Shown here: in pieces, positions 44,091-55,500 of the stretch | Numbering within the stretch: the stretch's first letter is position 1 | How the letters are laid out: every line of letters starts with the position of its first letter | NCBI RefSeq assembly: GCF_024204645.1 | Contig: NZ_CP100351.1 | Location: 124,001 to 188,000, forward strand | Reading direction: 5' to 3' | DNA length: 64,000 nt | Source: Desulfomicrobium sp. ZS1 | Lineage (GTDB): Bacteria > Desulfobacterota > Desulfovibrionia > Desulfovibrionales > Desulfomicrobiaceae | The notes under the pieces: model-generated | What the model saw: only the letters and a program-made list of their open reading frames with translations | Told to the model about the DNA's origin: nothing | Database searches by the model: none | Program-made: the position numbers and the translations under genes

Positions 44091-45014
44091 ATGTCTTTGG
44101 TCATAAATCACAACTTGATGGCGATGAACTCCGCCAGGAACCTGTCCAATTCCTACAGCAGTTTAGCAACGTCGACTCGGCGTCTTTCCTCCGGATTGCG
44201 CGTGGGCACGGCCGCGGATGACGCGGCGGGCCTGGCCATCCGTGAGTTGATGCGCGCCGACATCGCATCCCTGAACCAGGGTATGCGCAACGCGAACGAT
44301 GCGATCTCCATGATCCAGACCGCCGATGGAGCCCTGCAGGTCATCGATGAAAAATTGATCCGCATGAAGGAATTGGCCACCCAGGCAGCCACCGGCACCT
44401 ACGGTTCGGATCAGCGTTTGATCATCGATTCGGAGTATCAGGCCATGGCCTCGGAAATCACCCGAATCGCCAACGCTACGGATTTCAACGGAATTTACTT
44501 GCTCAACGGCAATCTTTCTTCTGATGCAGGAAATGCCGCCTCTTGGGGCACAGATCATCACGGCGACGGCTTGCAGGCCACTGGCTCGATGAAGATCCAT
44601 TTCGGCACGGGCAACGACTCGGCTGAGGATTACTACTACATCGCCATCGGCAATTCCACCGCTTCGGCCTTGGGTGTCGGCAACCAGTCCGATCCGGCTG
44701 TTGGCGGCGGCTTCAGCATCTCCACCCAGGAGGGTGCGCAAGAGGCGCTCGACGCCATCAACAACGCCATCGTCTCCAAGGATAAGATCCGCGCCAGCCT
44801 GGGTTCCTTGCAGAATCGTCTGGAGAACACCATCACCAACCTGAGCATTCAGGCCGAGAATCTGCAGGCTGCGGAGTCCCGTATCTCCGACGTGGATGTG
44901 GCCCAGGAAATGACGGAATTTGTGCGCAATCAGATCCTGACCCAGTCCGCAGTAGCCATGCTCGCTCAGGCGAACCAGCTGCCGCAGATGGCCATGCAGC
45001 TCATGCAGGGTTAA
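44091..45014 (+). CDS. fliC: Flagellin
   Basis: 307-aa filament subunit. The conserved N-terminal D0/D1 (NHNLMAMNSARNLSNSYSSL; RLSSGLRVGTAADDAAGLAI) and C-terminal D1/D0 (SLGSLQNRLENTITNLSIQAENLQAAESRISDVDVA; QAMAML-like ILTQSAVAMLAQANQLPQMAMQLM) are intact around a short variable centre. AAGGAGGAT at 44077-44085 precedes the start. It is the terminal product of the flagellar cascade represented by fliK-flgD-flgE-flaG nearby. Confidence 0.96.
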   Translation: MSLVINHNLMAMNSARNLSNSYSSLATSTRRLSSGLRVGTAADDAAGLAIRELMRADIASLNQGMRNANDAISMIQTADGALQVIDEKLIRMKELATQAATGTYGSDQRLIIDSEYQAMASEITRIANATDFNGIYLLNGNLSSDAGNAASWGTDHHGDGLQATGSMKIHFGTGNDSAEDYYYIAIGNSTASALGVGNQSDPAVGGGFSISTQEGAQEALDAINNAIVSKDKIRASLGSLQNRLENTITNLSIQAENLQAAESRISDVDVAQEMTEFVRNQILTQSAVAMLAQANQLPQMAMQLMQG

Positions 45015-45050
45015 TCAGGGATTTACCGGCAAAGGCAATGATCAAAGACA

Positions 45051-45080
45051 AAGCCGGGGCGTTTGGTCCCGGCTTGTTTC
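45051..45080 (+). terminator. Flagellin terminator
   Basis: AAGCCGGG (45051-45058) pairs with CCCGGCTT (45068-45075), followed by a T-rich tract. Confidence 0.8.
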
Positions 45081-45111
45081 TTTGCGATGCCACGTGCTGA
45101 TGCATACGGCC

Positions 45112-45840
45112 TTACACGTCCTGTTCGAAAAGATCCGGAAAGCGTTTGCGCAGCTGCATGAGTGCCTGCTCTGCCGCGCCCTGCTCTGCCTTGCGCATGC
45201 TGCGCTCCTCCCATTCCACCTCGGTCTTGTCCGGCATGGTGACGACAACGGTATACTGTTTGGCGTGTTCCGGGCCATGGCTCTCGCGTAATGCATATGA
45301 CGGCCTGGCTTTCCAAATGCGCTGGGTGGCTTCCTGCAGCAGGCTTTTGAAATCCCGAGGGCGAAAGGTTTCTGGCGGCGTTGGCCACTGCCCCGCATAC
45401 AAAAAATTGACGCATGTGATCGCGTGCTCCAGTCCGCCGTCAAGGTAGACAGCGCCCAGTAGCGCTTCAAGCGCATCGCTCAGCACGGAATTTTTTTCTC
45501 TACCGCCCTGCACATCTTCCCCCCGGCCCAGAAGCAGGCATGCGCCAAGGTGAATCCTTCGGGCCGCCTGCGCGAGTGCGCCCTCGCTGACCAGCGCCGA
45601 GCGCATTTTGGTCAGGTGACCTTCCTGCACTTCCGGAAATTTGCGAAATAATTCCTGGGATACGGCCAGCTCCAGAACCGCATCGCCAAGAAATTCGAGC
45701 CTTTCGTTATGCGGACAGCCATGTTCATTGGCGTGAGAACTGTGGGTGAGGGCTTGGATTAAAAGCTTGACTTGCTTGAATTCATAATGGATTTCATTCT
45801 GCAGCGCCTGCAGTGCATCCGTTGGAACTTCCAGTGACAT
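45112..45840 (-). CDS. rnc: Ribonuclease III
   Basis: 242-aa RNase III that cleaves double-stranded RNA in rRNA and mRNA processing. It has the catalytic signature NERLEFLGDAVLELAVS (about residues 45-61), the second acidic site DALEALLGAVYLD (about 122), and a C-terminal dsRBD (SLLQEATQRIWKARPSYALRE; AEQGAAEQALMQL). The start at 45840 (MSLEVPTD) is family-like and follows GGAG; the longer frame to 45951 would run far into the divergent gene. Only 11 bases separate it from the acyl-CoA synthetase start. Confidence 0.95.
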   Translation of the reverse strand: MSLEVPTDALQALQNEIHYEFKQVKLLIQALTHSSHANEHGCPHNERLEFLGDAVLELAVSQELFRKFPEVQEGHLTKMRSALVSEGALAQAARRIHLGACLLLGRGEDVQGGREKNSVLSDALEALLGAVYLDGGLEHAITCVNFLYAGQWPTPPETFRPRDFKSLLQEATQRIWKARPSYALRESHGPEHAKQYTVVVTMPDKTEVEWEERSMRKAEQGAAEQALMQLRKRFPDLFEQDV

Positions 45841-45851
45841 TAAGGTTCTCC

Positions 45852-47945
45852 ATGAGAGACGATTATCTTCACGCCCTTTTTTCTCCTCAAGCCATCGCCG
45901 TTGTCGGATCTTTCGACAGCGCAGGAGCCTTGGCCCGTGTAGTGCTTTCAAATCTTGAAGGCTGGGGGTATCAGGGGAGGATTGTTCCCGTCAATTGGAC
46001 CTCCGAGAAAGACCCGCACATCCTTGACGATTTGAAAGGGATTGATCTTGCCGTGGTCTGCCTTGCTCCGGAATTTGTGCTGGATGCCCTGGAAAAGGTC
46101 GCGGATATGGGCGTCAAGGCGGTCATCATCACTTCCGCCGGGTTCCGGGAGATCGGGGGGCAAGGCTACTACCTTGAAGAATCCATCATCCAGTTGGCTG
46201 AACGCCGGAATCTGACCCTGCTTGGTCCCAACTGCCTGGGCGTGGCCTCCTGGGCCGACCATCTGAACGCATCACTCATCGCCCGTCTGCCCAGCCAGGG
46301 CAATATCGCCTTTTTCTCGCCGTCCGGGTCCATGTGCAACGCCATCCTGGATTGGGCCGCAAGCGAGGAGATCGGATTCTCCAAGTTTGCAAGCCTCGGC
46401 AACCGCGCTGTCATCGACGAAGCGTCCATGCTGCAGTTTCTGGCCGAAGACCCGCAGACCAGCGTCATCATCGGGTACCTTGAGGGCATGAACAACGGCC
46501 GTCGTTTCGCGCGCATCAGCCAGACCATCACCCATGAAAAGCCTGTCATCATGCTGCAGGCCGGCATGACCGAACACGGGCAGAAGGCAATTTCTTCCCA
46601 TGTCGGAGCCCTGACCGGGTCGGAGCGGGCCTACCAGACGGCCTTGAAGCAGGCGGGCATCATCCAGGTGGATAATCTCTCCTCGCTGTTCGACCTGGCA
46701 CGCATGTTCGGCACCCAGCCGCTGCCCAAGGGGCCGAATCTGGCCATTGTCACCAATTCCGGCGGGGCCGGGATCCTGGCCGCCGACGGAATGGCCGGAA
46801 CCAGCCTCATCCTACCGCGCCTTGGCCGCGATACGGCCGCCCGCCTGGTCGATCTTCTTCCCCGCCATGCCCAGACATCCAATCTTGTGGATATCGGCAT
46901 GGACGCCACTCCTGTGCAGTACGCCCAGGCTTTGGACACGGTACTCAAGGACCGGCAGATTCAGATGACCCTGCTGGTCATCGCGCCGGGACTTGGCGTG
47001 GACCTGCCGGCCATAGTGCGTGAACTGGTCAACTTGCCCAAGGCGGAAGGAAAGGCCGTGGCGGTCTGCCTGATCGGTCAGGAAGGGGTGATGGAGGAGA
47101 AACGTTTTCTGCAGCGGCATGGCCTGCCGTGCTATTCGAACCCCAAGGCGGCGCTGGCCAGCTTTGAGGCCATGTTGCGCTATGCCGGGTGGAAGACCAA
47201 ATCCTACCCGGTCGAGGTCTGTTACCGCAGGGACAAGGCCAAGGCCGAGCGTTTTTTGCAGGATTGCCTGGATACCCGCAAGACGGAGTTGTTCGGCTTT
47301 GAGGTGCAACCCCTGCTTATGGCCTACGAGTTGGGTTTTCCCCGCACGGAGCTTGCCCGGACCAGCAAGAGCGCCGTCAAGATCGCCAAGCGGCTGGCCT
47401 GCTCCGTGGCGCTGAAGATCTCATCTCCGCATATCGAATACAAAAGCGATGTGGGTGGAGTGGAGGTCAATCTGCAGACTTCCGAAGCGGTGCGCCAGGG
47501 CTTTGCGCAATTGACCTCGCGCGTGCAGTGTCAGCGCAGCGAAGCTTTTATATCCGGTTGTCTGGTCCAGGAAATGATTCTCGGCAAACCGGCGGAGGTT
47601 TGTATTCGGGTCCAGCGCGATCCGAAATTCGGCCCGCTGATCCGCTTCGGGCTATCGGGGAGCCAGGCGGACATCTTTCAGGAGTATTCGATGCGTCTTG
47701 CGCCTTTATCGCTGGAGGACGCAGCAGGGATGATGCGGGAGCTCAAGGTTTTTTCTTTGCTCAAGCGGGAGCGCGGGCGCGATGCGCTGGACTTGAGGGC
47801 TCTTGAGGATGTATTGCTAACAGTGTCGCAGATGACGCTGGATTTTCCTGAAATCTACACCCTGGAATTCGATCCTGTTCTGGTCACGTCAAGGGGGGCC
47901 TGGGTGGCCGGGGCGCGAATGTCTCTTTTGCCTCAGTCTGAATAG
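45852..47945 (+). CDS. NDP-forming acyl-CoA synthetase (acetyl-CoA synthetase, ADP-forming type), fused alpha-beta
   Basis: 697-aa protein with a CoA-binding Rossmann domain (PQAIAVVGSFDSAGALARVVL), a ligase-CoA domain and a C-terminal ATP-grasp domain. The phosphorylated His of the alpha part is H250 in SSHVGALTGSERAY. In the ATP-grasp part the usual SP..-HKSDVGGV relay His is Tyr here (Y530, IEYKSDVGGV), so the second phospho-transfer may be altered. Characterised enzymes interconvert acyl-CoA and ADP with acid and ATP. It has no GNAT domain, unlike Pat-type proteins. The start at 45852 gives MRDDYLHALFSPQAIAVVG, typical of the family. The downstream gene is a Pta-N-like protein, suggesting acetyl-CoA metabolism. 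Confidence 0.88.
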   Translation: MRDDYLHALFSPQAIAVVGSFDSAGALARVVLSNLEGWGYQGRIVPVNWTSEKDPHILDDLKGIDLAVVCLAPEFVLDALEKVADMGVKAVIITSAGFREIGGQGYYLEESIIQLAERRNLTLLGPNCLGVASWADHLNASLIARLPSQGNIAFFSPSGSMCNAILDWAASEEIGFSKFASLGNRAVIDEASMLQFLAEDPQTSVIIGYLEGMNNGRRFARISQTITHEKPVIMLQAGMTEHGQKAISSHVGALTGSERAYQTALKQAGIIQVDNLSSLFDLARMFGTQPLPKGPNLAIVTNSGGAGILAADGMAGTSLILPRLGRDTAARLVDLLPRHAQTSNLVDIGMDATPVQYAQALDTVLKDRQIQMTLLVIAPGLGVDLPAIVRELVNLPKAEGKAVAVCLIGQEGVMEEKRFLQRHGLPCYSNPKAALASFEAMLRYAGWKTKSYPVEVCYRRDKAKAERFLQDCLDTRKTELFGFEVQPLLMAYELGFPRTELARTSKSAVKIAKRLACSVALKISSPHIEYKSDVGGVEVNLQTSEAVRQGFAQLTSRVQCQRSEAFISGCLVQEMILGKPAEVCIRVQRDPKFGPLIRFGLSGSQADIFQEYSMRLAPLSLEDAAGMMRELKVFSLLKRERGRDALDLRALEDVLLTVSQMTLDFPEIYTLEFDPVLVTSRGAWVAGARMSLLPQSE

Positions 47946-47994
47946 TCGGGCCGTTGATCGGAAAATAATTTCGCAGTCCTGATCGGGAGGGAAT

Positions 47995-49056
47995 ATGGTA
48001 GGAATTTATGTAGGGGCGACATCCGGCTATTCCGGGAAAAACATGATTGCCATGGGGATCGGGCTCAAGCTGCAAAAAGAGGGCTACCGGGTCGGATACA
48101 TGAAGCCGGTAGGAGCCTTGCCGCAGGAAAAGAACGGCGTGCTGGGTGATGCCGACGCTTTTTTTGTGCAAGATATTCTGGGGCTGAGCGAAAACCCCGC
48201 ATTGGTCACTCCGGTGGTTGTAGACCAGGATTTCAAGATGAAGGCCTTCACGGGAAAATGTGAAGACCTGATGCCACGGATCAAGGACGCATACGAAGAA
48301 CTCGGCAAGAACAAGGACGTCATGATCGTGGCCGGATCGGGCAGCATGTACTCCGGCAAGTATTGCGGCGTGGATGGGGTCAGCGTCATCAAATCTTTGG
48401 GCATCAAGTCCATCATCATCGACCGCTACGTCAAAGAGCTGAATTACGACTATCTCATCGCCATGAAGGAACTGCTCGGGGAACAGCTCCTTGGCGTGCT
48501 TCTGAATGACATTCCTCCGGCTTTCAAGGAAGAGCTTGATTCGCTTCTGCATCCATTCATGGAGAGCAAGGGCATCAAGGTTTTGGGCAAGATCCCCTCT
48601 GATCCGCTTATGGGCGCCATCAAGGTCGCGGATTTGGCCGACCGTCTGGGCGGCAAGATCATCACCGCCCAGGACAAGTCCGAGCGCGTGGTGGAGAACT
48701 TCCTCATCGGCACCATGCAGGTCGAGAACTTCATGACCCATTTCCGCAAGAGCAAGAAGTCCGCGATCATCGTCGGCGGCGACCGCTCCGACGTACAGCT
48801 GGTGGCTCTTGAGGGGCAGTGCCAGTGCCTGGTTCTGACCGGCAACCTCTACCCCAACGACATCATCATGACCCGGGCCGAGGTGCTGGAAGTGCCCATC
48901 GTGGTCGTTCGCGACGACACCTTCACCGTGGCCAAGAAGATGGAAGCCATCCTGTCCCGGCACAAGCTGCGCGACGTGATCAAGATCCAGCACGGCTCCC
49001 AGCTGGTCAGCTCCATCATCGACTTCCAGTATATGAAGGAAAGTTTGGGGATTTAA
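47995..49056 (+). CDS. Phosphotransacetylase N-terminal-like protein (BioD-like P-loop plus DRTGG domain)
   Basis: 353-aa protein matching the regulatory N-terminal part of long phosphate acetyltransferases. A BioD-type P-loop domain starts IYVGATSGYSGKNMIAMG, where the usual Lys-Thr/Ser of the P-loop is Lys-Asn. A DRTGG-type domain spans roughly residues 215-320 (ALEGQCQCLVLTGNLYPNDIIMTRAEVLEVPIVVV). The catalytic PTA_PTB domain is absent, so it probably regulates or senses rather than catalyses. It follows the acyl-CoA synthetase by 49 bases and ends in a strong terminator. Confidence 0.82.
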   Translation: MVGIYVGATSGYSGKNMIAMGIGLKLQKEGYRVGYMKPVGALPQEKNGVLGDADAFFVQDILGLSENPALVTPVVVDQDFKMKAFTGKCEDLMPRIKDAYEELGKNKDVMIVAGSGSMYSGKYCGVDGVSVIKSLGIKSIIIDRYVKELNYDYLIAMKELLGEQLLGVLLNDIPPAFKEELDSLLHPFMESKGIKVLGKIPSDPLMGAIKVADLADRLGGKIITAQDKSERVVENFLIGTMQVENFMTHFRKSKKSAIIVGGDRSDVQLVALEGQCQCLVLTGNLYPNDIIMTRAEVLEVPIVVVRDDTFTVAKKMEAILSRHKLRDVIKIQHGSQLVSSIIDFQYMKESLGI

Positions 49057-49120
49057 GACCCGGCTATCCATAACGTGCTGCCAGACCCCGATAATTCGGG
49101 GGAGGCTCAGACTTCTGACA

Positions 49121-49155
49121 AACCCTCGTCGTAATTTTCGGCGAGGGTTTTTTTT
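49121..49155 (+). terminator. Terminator after the DRTGG gene
   Basis: AACCCTCG (49121-49128) pairs with CGAGGGTT (49142-49149), with a possible inner CG/CG extension, followed by a run of T residues. The hairpin core differs from the one at 60130-60155 at only two positions. Confidence 0.9.
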
Positions 49156-49513
49156 CTGTTTCCTGTTTTTTTGCGGAATTGTCCCGTGCTCTTCCAAAAT
49201 CGAAGATAGCCAACCACTTCGTGCCCCAGTCTTCAGTTCTCTTCGCAATAACCCGCGGTTACATGATAACGATCTTCAAACGAGTACGGGTAGAAATTTT
49301 ACTGTGCATATTTATGAGTATTATTTTGCTTCAGTCGTTGGGTAGTGATCTAGTAAATCAATACTATGTTGTGCTTATCAGTCGGTGTTGAATGCTTTTT
49401 ATGTGTGATGTATGGACACCCCCAAAACCATCTATTCTGTTCAGCGTGCAGTTCGTGTCGATATATAAGCTGTGGCTGAAACAGGCACATTCAAAATAAC
49501 GGGGATTTTCATT
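49156..49513. other. AT-rich upstream region of the giant RTX gene
   Basis: About 360 bp, clearly richer in A+T than the genes on either side. An open frame at 49179-49391 (70 aa) lacks a ribosome-binding site and I do not accept it. Possible -10 elements are TACTAT (about 49361-49366, with TTGGGT 18 bases upstream) and TATATAA (49462-49468). If the second is used, transcription starts near 49474, which favours the ATG at 49514 over the GTG at 49472. Confidence 0.45.
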
Positions 49514-52500
49514 ATGTACAACGGATCCGGCGACGATCTCAGAACCCAGGCGCAGTTGCAGCCCTTGAACGAATACGCCACCTCCGGCCAGATTGCCGGG
49601 GGCGTGAACGACACCCCCGTGATCGACCCCCCCGTGATCGACACCAACGCCCAACTATCCGTGGACGACACGGCTGCGGCATCCCTGACCGGAATGCTGC
49701 ATGCCACGGACTCGGACAACAGCGCGGCGGATTTCCAGTATTCCATCGTCAGCGGCCCGGCCCACGGCGTTTTGATGCTGAACGGCGTGGCCATCACGGA
49801 CTTCACGAACGCGGTCTTCACCCAGGACGACATCGACAAGGGCCTCGTGACCTTCAAGTTCGTTCCCACGGCCGGGGCCACGGCCCAGGCGCCGACGGAC
49901 GACAGCTTCACCTTCGCGGTGAGCGACGGCGAGAAAACCACCGACAGCCAGACCTTCCAGATCCGCAATACCGTGACGCAGGTCTGGGGCACGAACGGCG
50001 TCGACGACTTGACCGGGCTGGTGAACGACAATCCCGACTCCACCTTCCACGTGTACGGTTTTGGCGGCAACGACACCCTGCGTGGCGGGGCCAATGGCGA
50101 CACCCTGGACGGCGGGGCGGGCGTCGACACGGCGGACTACAGCCAAAGCGTTGCGGCGGTACAGGTGAATCTGGGCTTGGGCACGGCACAGACCGGCGGC
50201 GACGCCGAGGGCGATGTGCTCATCGGTATGGAAAAAGTCACTGGCTCGACCTTGGGCGATACGCTCATCGGCGACGGTCAAAACAACCTTCTGGATGGCG
50301 GCGGAGGCTACGACGTCTTGCATGGCGGCGACGGCCACGACCTCATGCGTGGTGGCGGTGACGAACTCGGCAACGACACCATGTATGGCGGCAGCGGCAA
50401 CGATTCCCTGTACGGCGGACGGAATTCCGACTCCCTGATGGGTGGCGACGGCAACGATAGCCTACGAGGCGACCGTTATAGCCATACCAAAGGCGATGGC
50501 CAGGACACTTTGGATGGCGGCGCGGGCAACGATGCCATACTCGGCGGCGCTGGCAATGATCTCATCATCGGCGGCGCAGGCGCCGACACGCTCAACGGCT
50601 GGATTGGCGTCGACACGGCAGACTACAGCGCCAGCGATGCGGCGGTGAACGTGGACCTGGCCCGCCAGGGCGGGGGCCAGACCCAGAGCGGCGGAGACGC
50701 CGAGGGCGACGTGTTGACCGGCATCGAGAACCTGACCGGTTCGAACTTAGGCGACGTGCTCAAAGGCGACAGCGCCGCCAACGTCCTTAGCGGCCTGGAC
50801 GGCGACGACGCCATCACGGCCGGCGCGGGCGACACCGTTGACGGCGGCGAGGGCATGGATGTGCTTTACAGCAGCGATGCGGCCCTGAACGTCATCTCCA
50901 CCACGCATATCCAGGGCGTGGAGCGCGTCGACCTCACCGGCAGCGCCGCCAGCCTGACCGTGAACGGCGACGCCATCCTGAGCAACGGGGTCATCGATCC
51001 CTTGGACAGTAGCAGGAAGGCGCTGGTCGTCAACGGCGATGCCGGGGATGTGGTGCATTTCAGCGGCGACACCTGGGCCTGGCATGTTGCCGCGGAGAGT
51101 CAGACCCTCGGCGACGGCAAGAGCTACACCGTGTACGAGGCCGCCAAGGACGGCGAGACGGTGCGGCTGTATGTCCGCGATGGCATGGTCGCGGACTCCG
51201 GTCTGAACGAAGCGCCGACCATCGACAACAACGCCACGCTGCATGTGAACGATACGGCTACGGCATCCCTGACCGGCATGCTGCATGCCTCGGACTCGGA
51301 CAACAGCGCTTCGGATCTCACATATTCCATCGTCAGCGGTCCGGCCCATGGCGTTTTGATGCTGAACGGCGTGGCCATCACGGACTTCACCAACGCGGTC
51401 TTCACCCAGGACGACATCGACAAGGGCCTCGTGTCCTTCAAGTTCGTTCCCACGGCCGGGGCCACTGCCCAGGCGCTGACGGACGACAGTTGCACCTTCA
51501 CCGTGAGCGACGGCGAGAGGACCACCGACAGCCAGATCTTCCAGATCCGCAATACCGTCACGCAGGTCTGGGGCACCAATAACGCCGATGATCTGACCGC
51601 TTTGACGAACTACGACAATCCCGACTCCACCTTCCACGTGTACGGTTTTGGCGGCAACGACACCCTGCGTGGCGGGGCCAATGGCGACACCCTGGACGGT
51701 GGCAGCGGGGTGAATACGGTGGACTACAGCGCCAGCAGCGCCGGAGTAAGCGTCGACCTGACCCTTGCCACGGCCCAGAGCGGCGGAGATGCTGCCGGCG
51801 ATATCGTGGCGAACTTCCGGAATATCATCGGTTCGAACTCTGGCGATACTCTCGAGGGGGACGATAACGACAATGTGCTCTCCGGCCTGTCCGGCAATGA
51901 CACGCTCACCGGTGGTGGCGGTAACGACATTCTGACCGGCGGGGACGGCGACGACAGATTCGTCATGGGCGCGAATATGGCCAGCGCGGATAGCATCGAC
52001 GGCGGGGCCGGCGTTGATCAGTTGAACTACACGTACAATTCCGAGGACCCGAACGCCGCCCACGCGCTGGACCGCGTGACCGGCGTGGAGAGAATCGTTC
52101 TGGGCGATGCGGACACAACCATAATCACGACAAATGGCTTTGCGACGAACAACCTCTACTCTCCGACGCGGGTGGTGGCCATCCACGCAGATGCGCTCAC
52201 CGCAGGCAAGGCCCTGAACCTCGATGCCTCTGCCGATCTTTCCGACGCCATCGGCAGCGGCTACTACGTCACCGGCAGCGCGGGCAATGACACCATGATC
52301 GGCGGGGCCGGCAACGACATTCTTGCGGGCAAGGCCGGCGCGGACCGCCTGACCGGCGGGGCTGGCGCCGACAGGCTCAACGGCGGGGATGGCGTAGACA
52401 CAGCCGACTACAGCGCCAGCGAAGCGGCGGTGAACATCGACCTGCGGCGCGCCGGCGCCCAGTTCGGTGGTGACGCCAAGGGCGACATCCTGACCGGCAT

Positions 52501-55500
52501 CGAGAGCGTCATCGGCTCGAACCACAACGATACCATTACCGGAAGCGACGGAGCGGACGTTCTGCACGGCATGGACGGCAATGACGATGTCCGGGCCGCC
52601 TTCGGCGACGATACCTTGGATGGCGGCGCTGGCAATGACACCCTGTGGGGCGCCACGGGCGCAAACCTCGTGCTTGGCGGCGACGGTGACGACAAGCTTT
52701 ACGGACAGGGCAACAACGACACTTTGGTCGGCGGGGCCGGGGCGGACTTGCTGGACGGCGGAGCGGACGTCGACACGGCCAGCTATGAAGGCAGCGGGTC
52801 GGGAGTGAACGTGGACCTGACCCGCCAGGGCGGGGGCCAGGCCCAGTATGGCGGCGACGCCGAGGGCGACGTGTTGACCGGCATCGAGAACCTGACCGGT
52901 TCGAACTTAGGCGACGTGCTCAAAGGCGACAGCGCCGCCAACGTCCTTAGCGGCCTGGACGGCGACGACGCCATCACGGCCGGCGCGGGCGACACGGTTC
53001 ACGGCGGCGCGGGCCTGGATGTGCTTTACAGCAGCGGCGCGACCCTGGATATCGCCAATTCCACGACCATTTCAGGCGTGGAGCTGATCGACCTCACGGG
53101 CAGCGCCGCCAGCCTGACCGTGAACGGCGACGCCATCCTGAGCAACGGGGCCATTGATCCCTTGGACAGCGGCAGGAAGGCGCTGGTCGTCAACGGCGAT
53201 GCCGGGGACGTGGTGGCGTTCAGCGACGACAGCTGGACCTGGGCTGTCGCGGAAGAAAACCAGACTCTCGAAGGCAAGACCTACACCGTGTACGAAGGCG
53301 TGAAGGACGGCGATACGGTGCGGCTCTATATCCAGACCGGCATGGTGGCTCCGGACGTTAGCGGCAACGAGGCCCCGGTGATAGCCGTGAACGAAGATCT
53401 TCAAGTGGTTGACGTTGAAACGAAGTCCCTGATGGGTTCGCTTCAGGCCACGGACTCGGACAACAGCGCGGCGGATCTTGCATATTCCATCGTCAGCGGC
53501 CCGGCCCACGGCGTTTTGATGCTGAACGGCGTGGCCATCACGGACTTCACCAACGCAGTCTTCACCCAGGACGACATCGACAAGGGCCTCGTGTCCTTCA
53601 AGTTCGTTCCCACGGCCGGGGCCACGGCCCAGGTCCTGACGGACGACGGTTTCACCTTCACCGTGAGCGACGGCGACAACACCACCGACAGCCAGATCTT
53701 CCAGATCCGCAATGCCGTGACGCAGGTCTGGGGCACCAATAACGCCGATGATCTGACCGCTTTGACGAACTACGACAATCCCGACTCCACCTTCCACGTG
53801 TACGGTTTTGGCGGCAACGACACCCTGCGTGGCGGGGCCAATGGCGACACGCTGGATGGCGGGGCGGGCGACGACAGATTCGTCATGGGCGCGAAAATGA
53901 CCAACGCGGACAGCATCGACGGCGGGGCCGGCGTTGATCAGTTGGACTACACGTACAATGCCGAGGACCCGAACGCCGCCCATGCGCTGGACCATGTGAC
54001 CGGCGTGGAGAGAATCGTCCTGGGTGATGCGGACACAACCATAATCACGACAAATGGCTTTGCGACGAACAACCTCCACTCCCCGTCGCGCATGGTGTAC
54101 ATCCACGCCGATGCGCTCACCGCAGGCCACGCTTTGCATCTCGACGCATCTGCCGATCTTTCCGACGCCATCAACAGCGGTTACTACGTCACCGGCAGCG
54201 CGGGCAATGACACCATGATCGGCGGGGCCGGCAACGACAGGTTTGAGGGCAAGGCCGGCGCGGACAGCCTGACCGGCGGGGCAGGCGCCGACAGGCTCAA
54301 CGGCGGGGATGGCGTAGACACAGCCGACTACAGCGCCAGCGAAGCGGCGGTGAACATCGACCTGCGGCGCGCCGGCGCCCAGTCCGGTGGTGACGCCGAG
54401 GGTGACGTGCTGATCGGCATCGAGAACGTCATCGGCTCGGACCACGACGATACCATTATCGGCAGCGACGGAACGAATTATCTGTACGGCATGGACGGCA
54501 ATGACGATGTCCGGGGGACCACTTATGGCGATGACACTCTGGATGGCGGCGCGGGCAACGATACCCTGGCCGGCGGCAATAATAACAATCTCCTGCTTGG
54601 CTGCGACGGCGAGGACAAGCTTTACGGTTATTCCGGCAACGACACCCTGGTCGGCGGGGCCGGTGCTGACATGCTGGACGGCGGAGTGGGCGTCGACACG
54701 GCCAGCTATGAAGGCAGCGGGTCCGGAGTGAACGTGGACCTGACCCGCCAGGCCCAGAGCGGCGGCGACGCCGAGGGCGACGTGCTGATCCGCATCGAGA
54801 ACCTGACCGGTTCGAACTTAGGCGACGTGCTCAAAGGCAACGGTGTCGCCAACGTCCTCAACGGCCTGGCCGGCGACGACGCCATCACGGCCGGCGCGGG
54901 CGACACGGTTGACGGCGGCGCGGGCCTGGATGTGCTTTACAGCAGCGGCGCGGCCCTGGATATCGCCAATTCCACGACCATTTCAGGCGTGGAGCGCGTC
55001 GACCTCACGGGCAGCGCCACCAGCCTGGCCGTGAACGGTGACGCCATCCTGAGCAACGGGGTCATCGATCCCTTGGACAGCGGCATGAAGGCGCTCATCG
55101 TCACCGGCGACGCAGGGGATACGGTGCATTTCAGCGGCGACACCTGGGCCTGGCATGTTGCCGCGAAGAGTCAGACCCTCGGCGACGGCAAGAGCTACAC
55201 CGTGTACGAGGCCGCCAAGGACGGCGAGACGGTGCGGCTGTATGTCCGCGATGGCATGGTCGTGGACTCCGGTCTGATAGAAGCGCCGACCATCGACAAC
55301 AACGCCACGCTGCATGTGAACGATACGGCTACGGCATCCCTGACCGGCACGCTGCATGCCTCGGACTCGGACAACAGCGCCTCGGATCTCACATATTCCA
55401 TCGTCAGCGGCCCGGCCCACGGCGTTTTGATGCTCAACGGCGTGGCCATCACGGACTTCACCAACGCGGCATTCACCCAGGACGACATCGACAAGGGCCT

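Noticed and set aside
45841-45951. RNase III start at 45951
   Set aside because: The extra N-terminus is basic, not family-like, and would overlap about 100 bases of the divergent synthetase gene. The ATG at 45840 fits the family.
49179-49391. 70-aa reading frame before the RTX gene
   Set aside because: It has no ribosome-binding site, no recognisable homology, and begins close to a terminator. A hydrophobic stretch alone is not enough.
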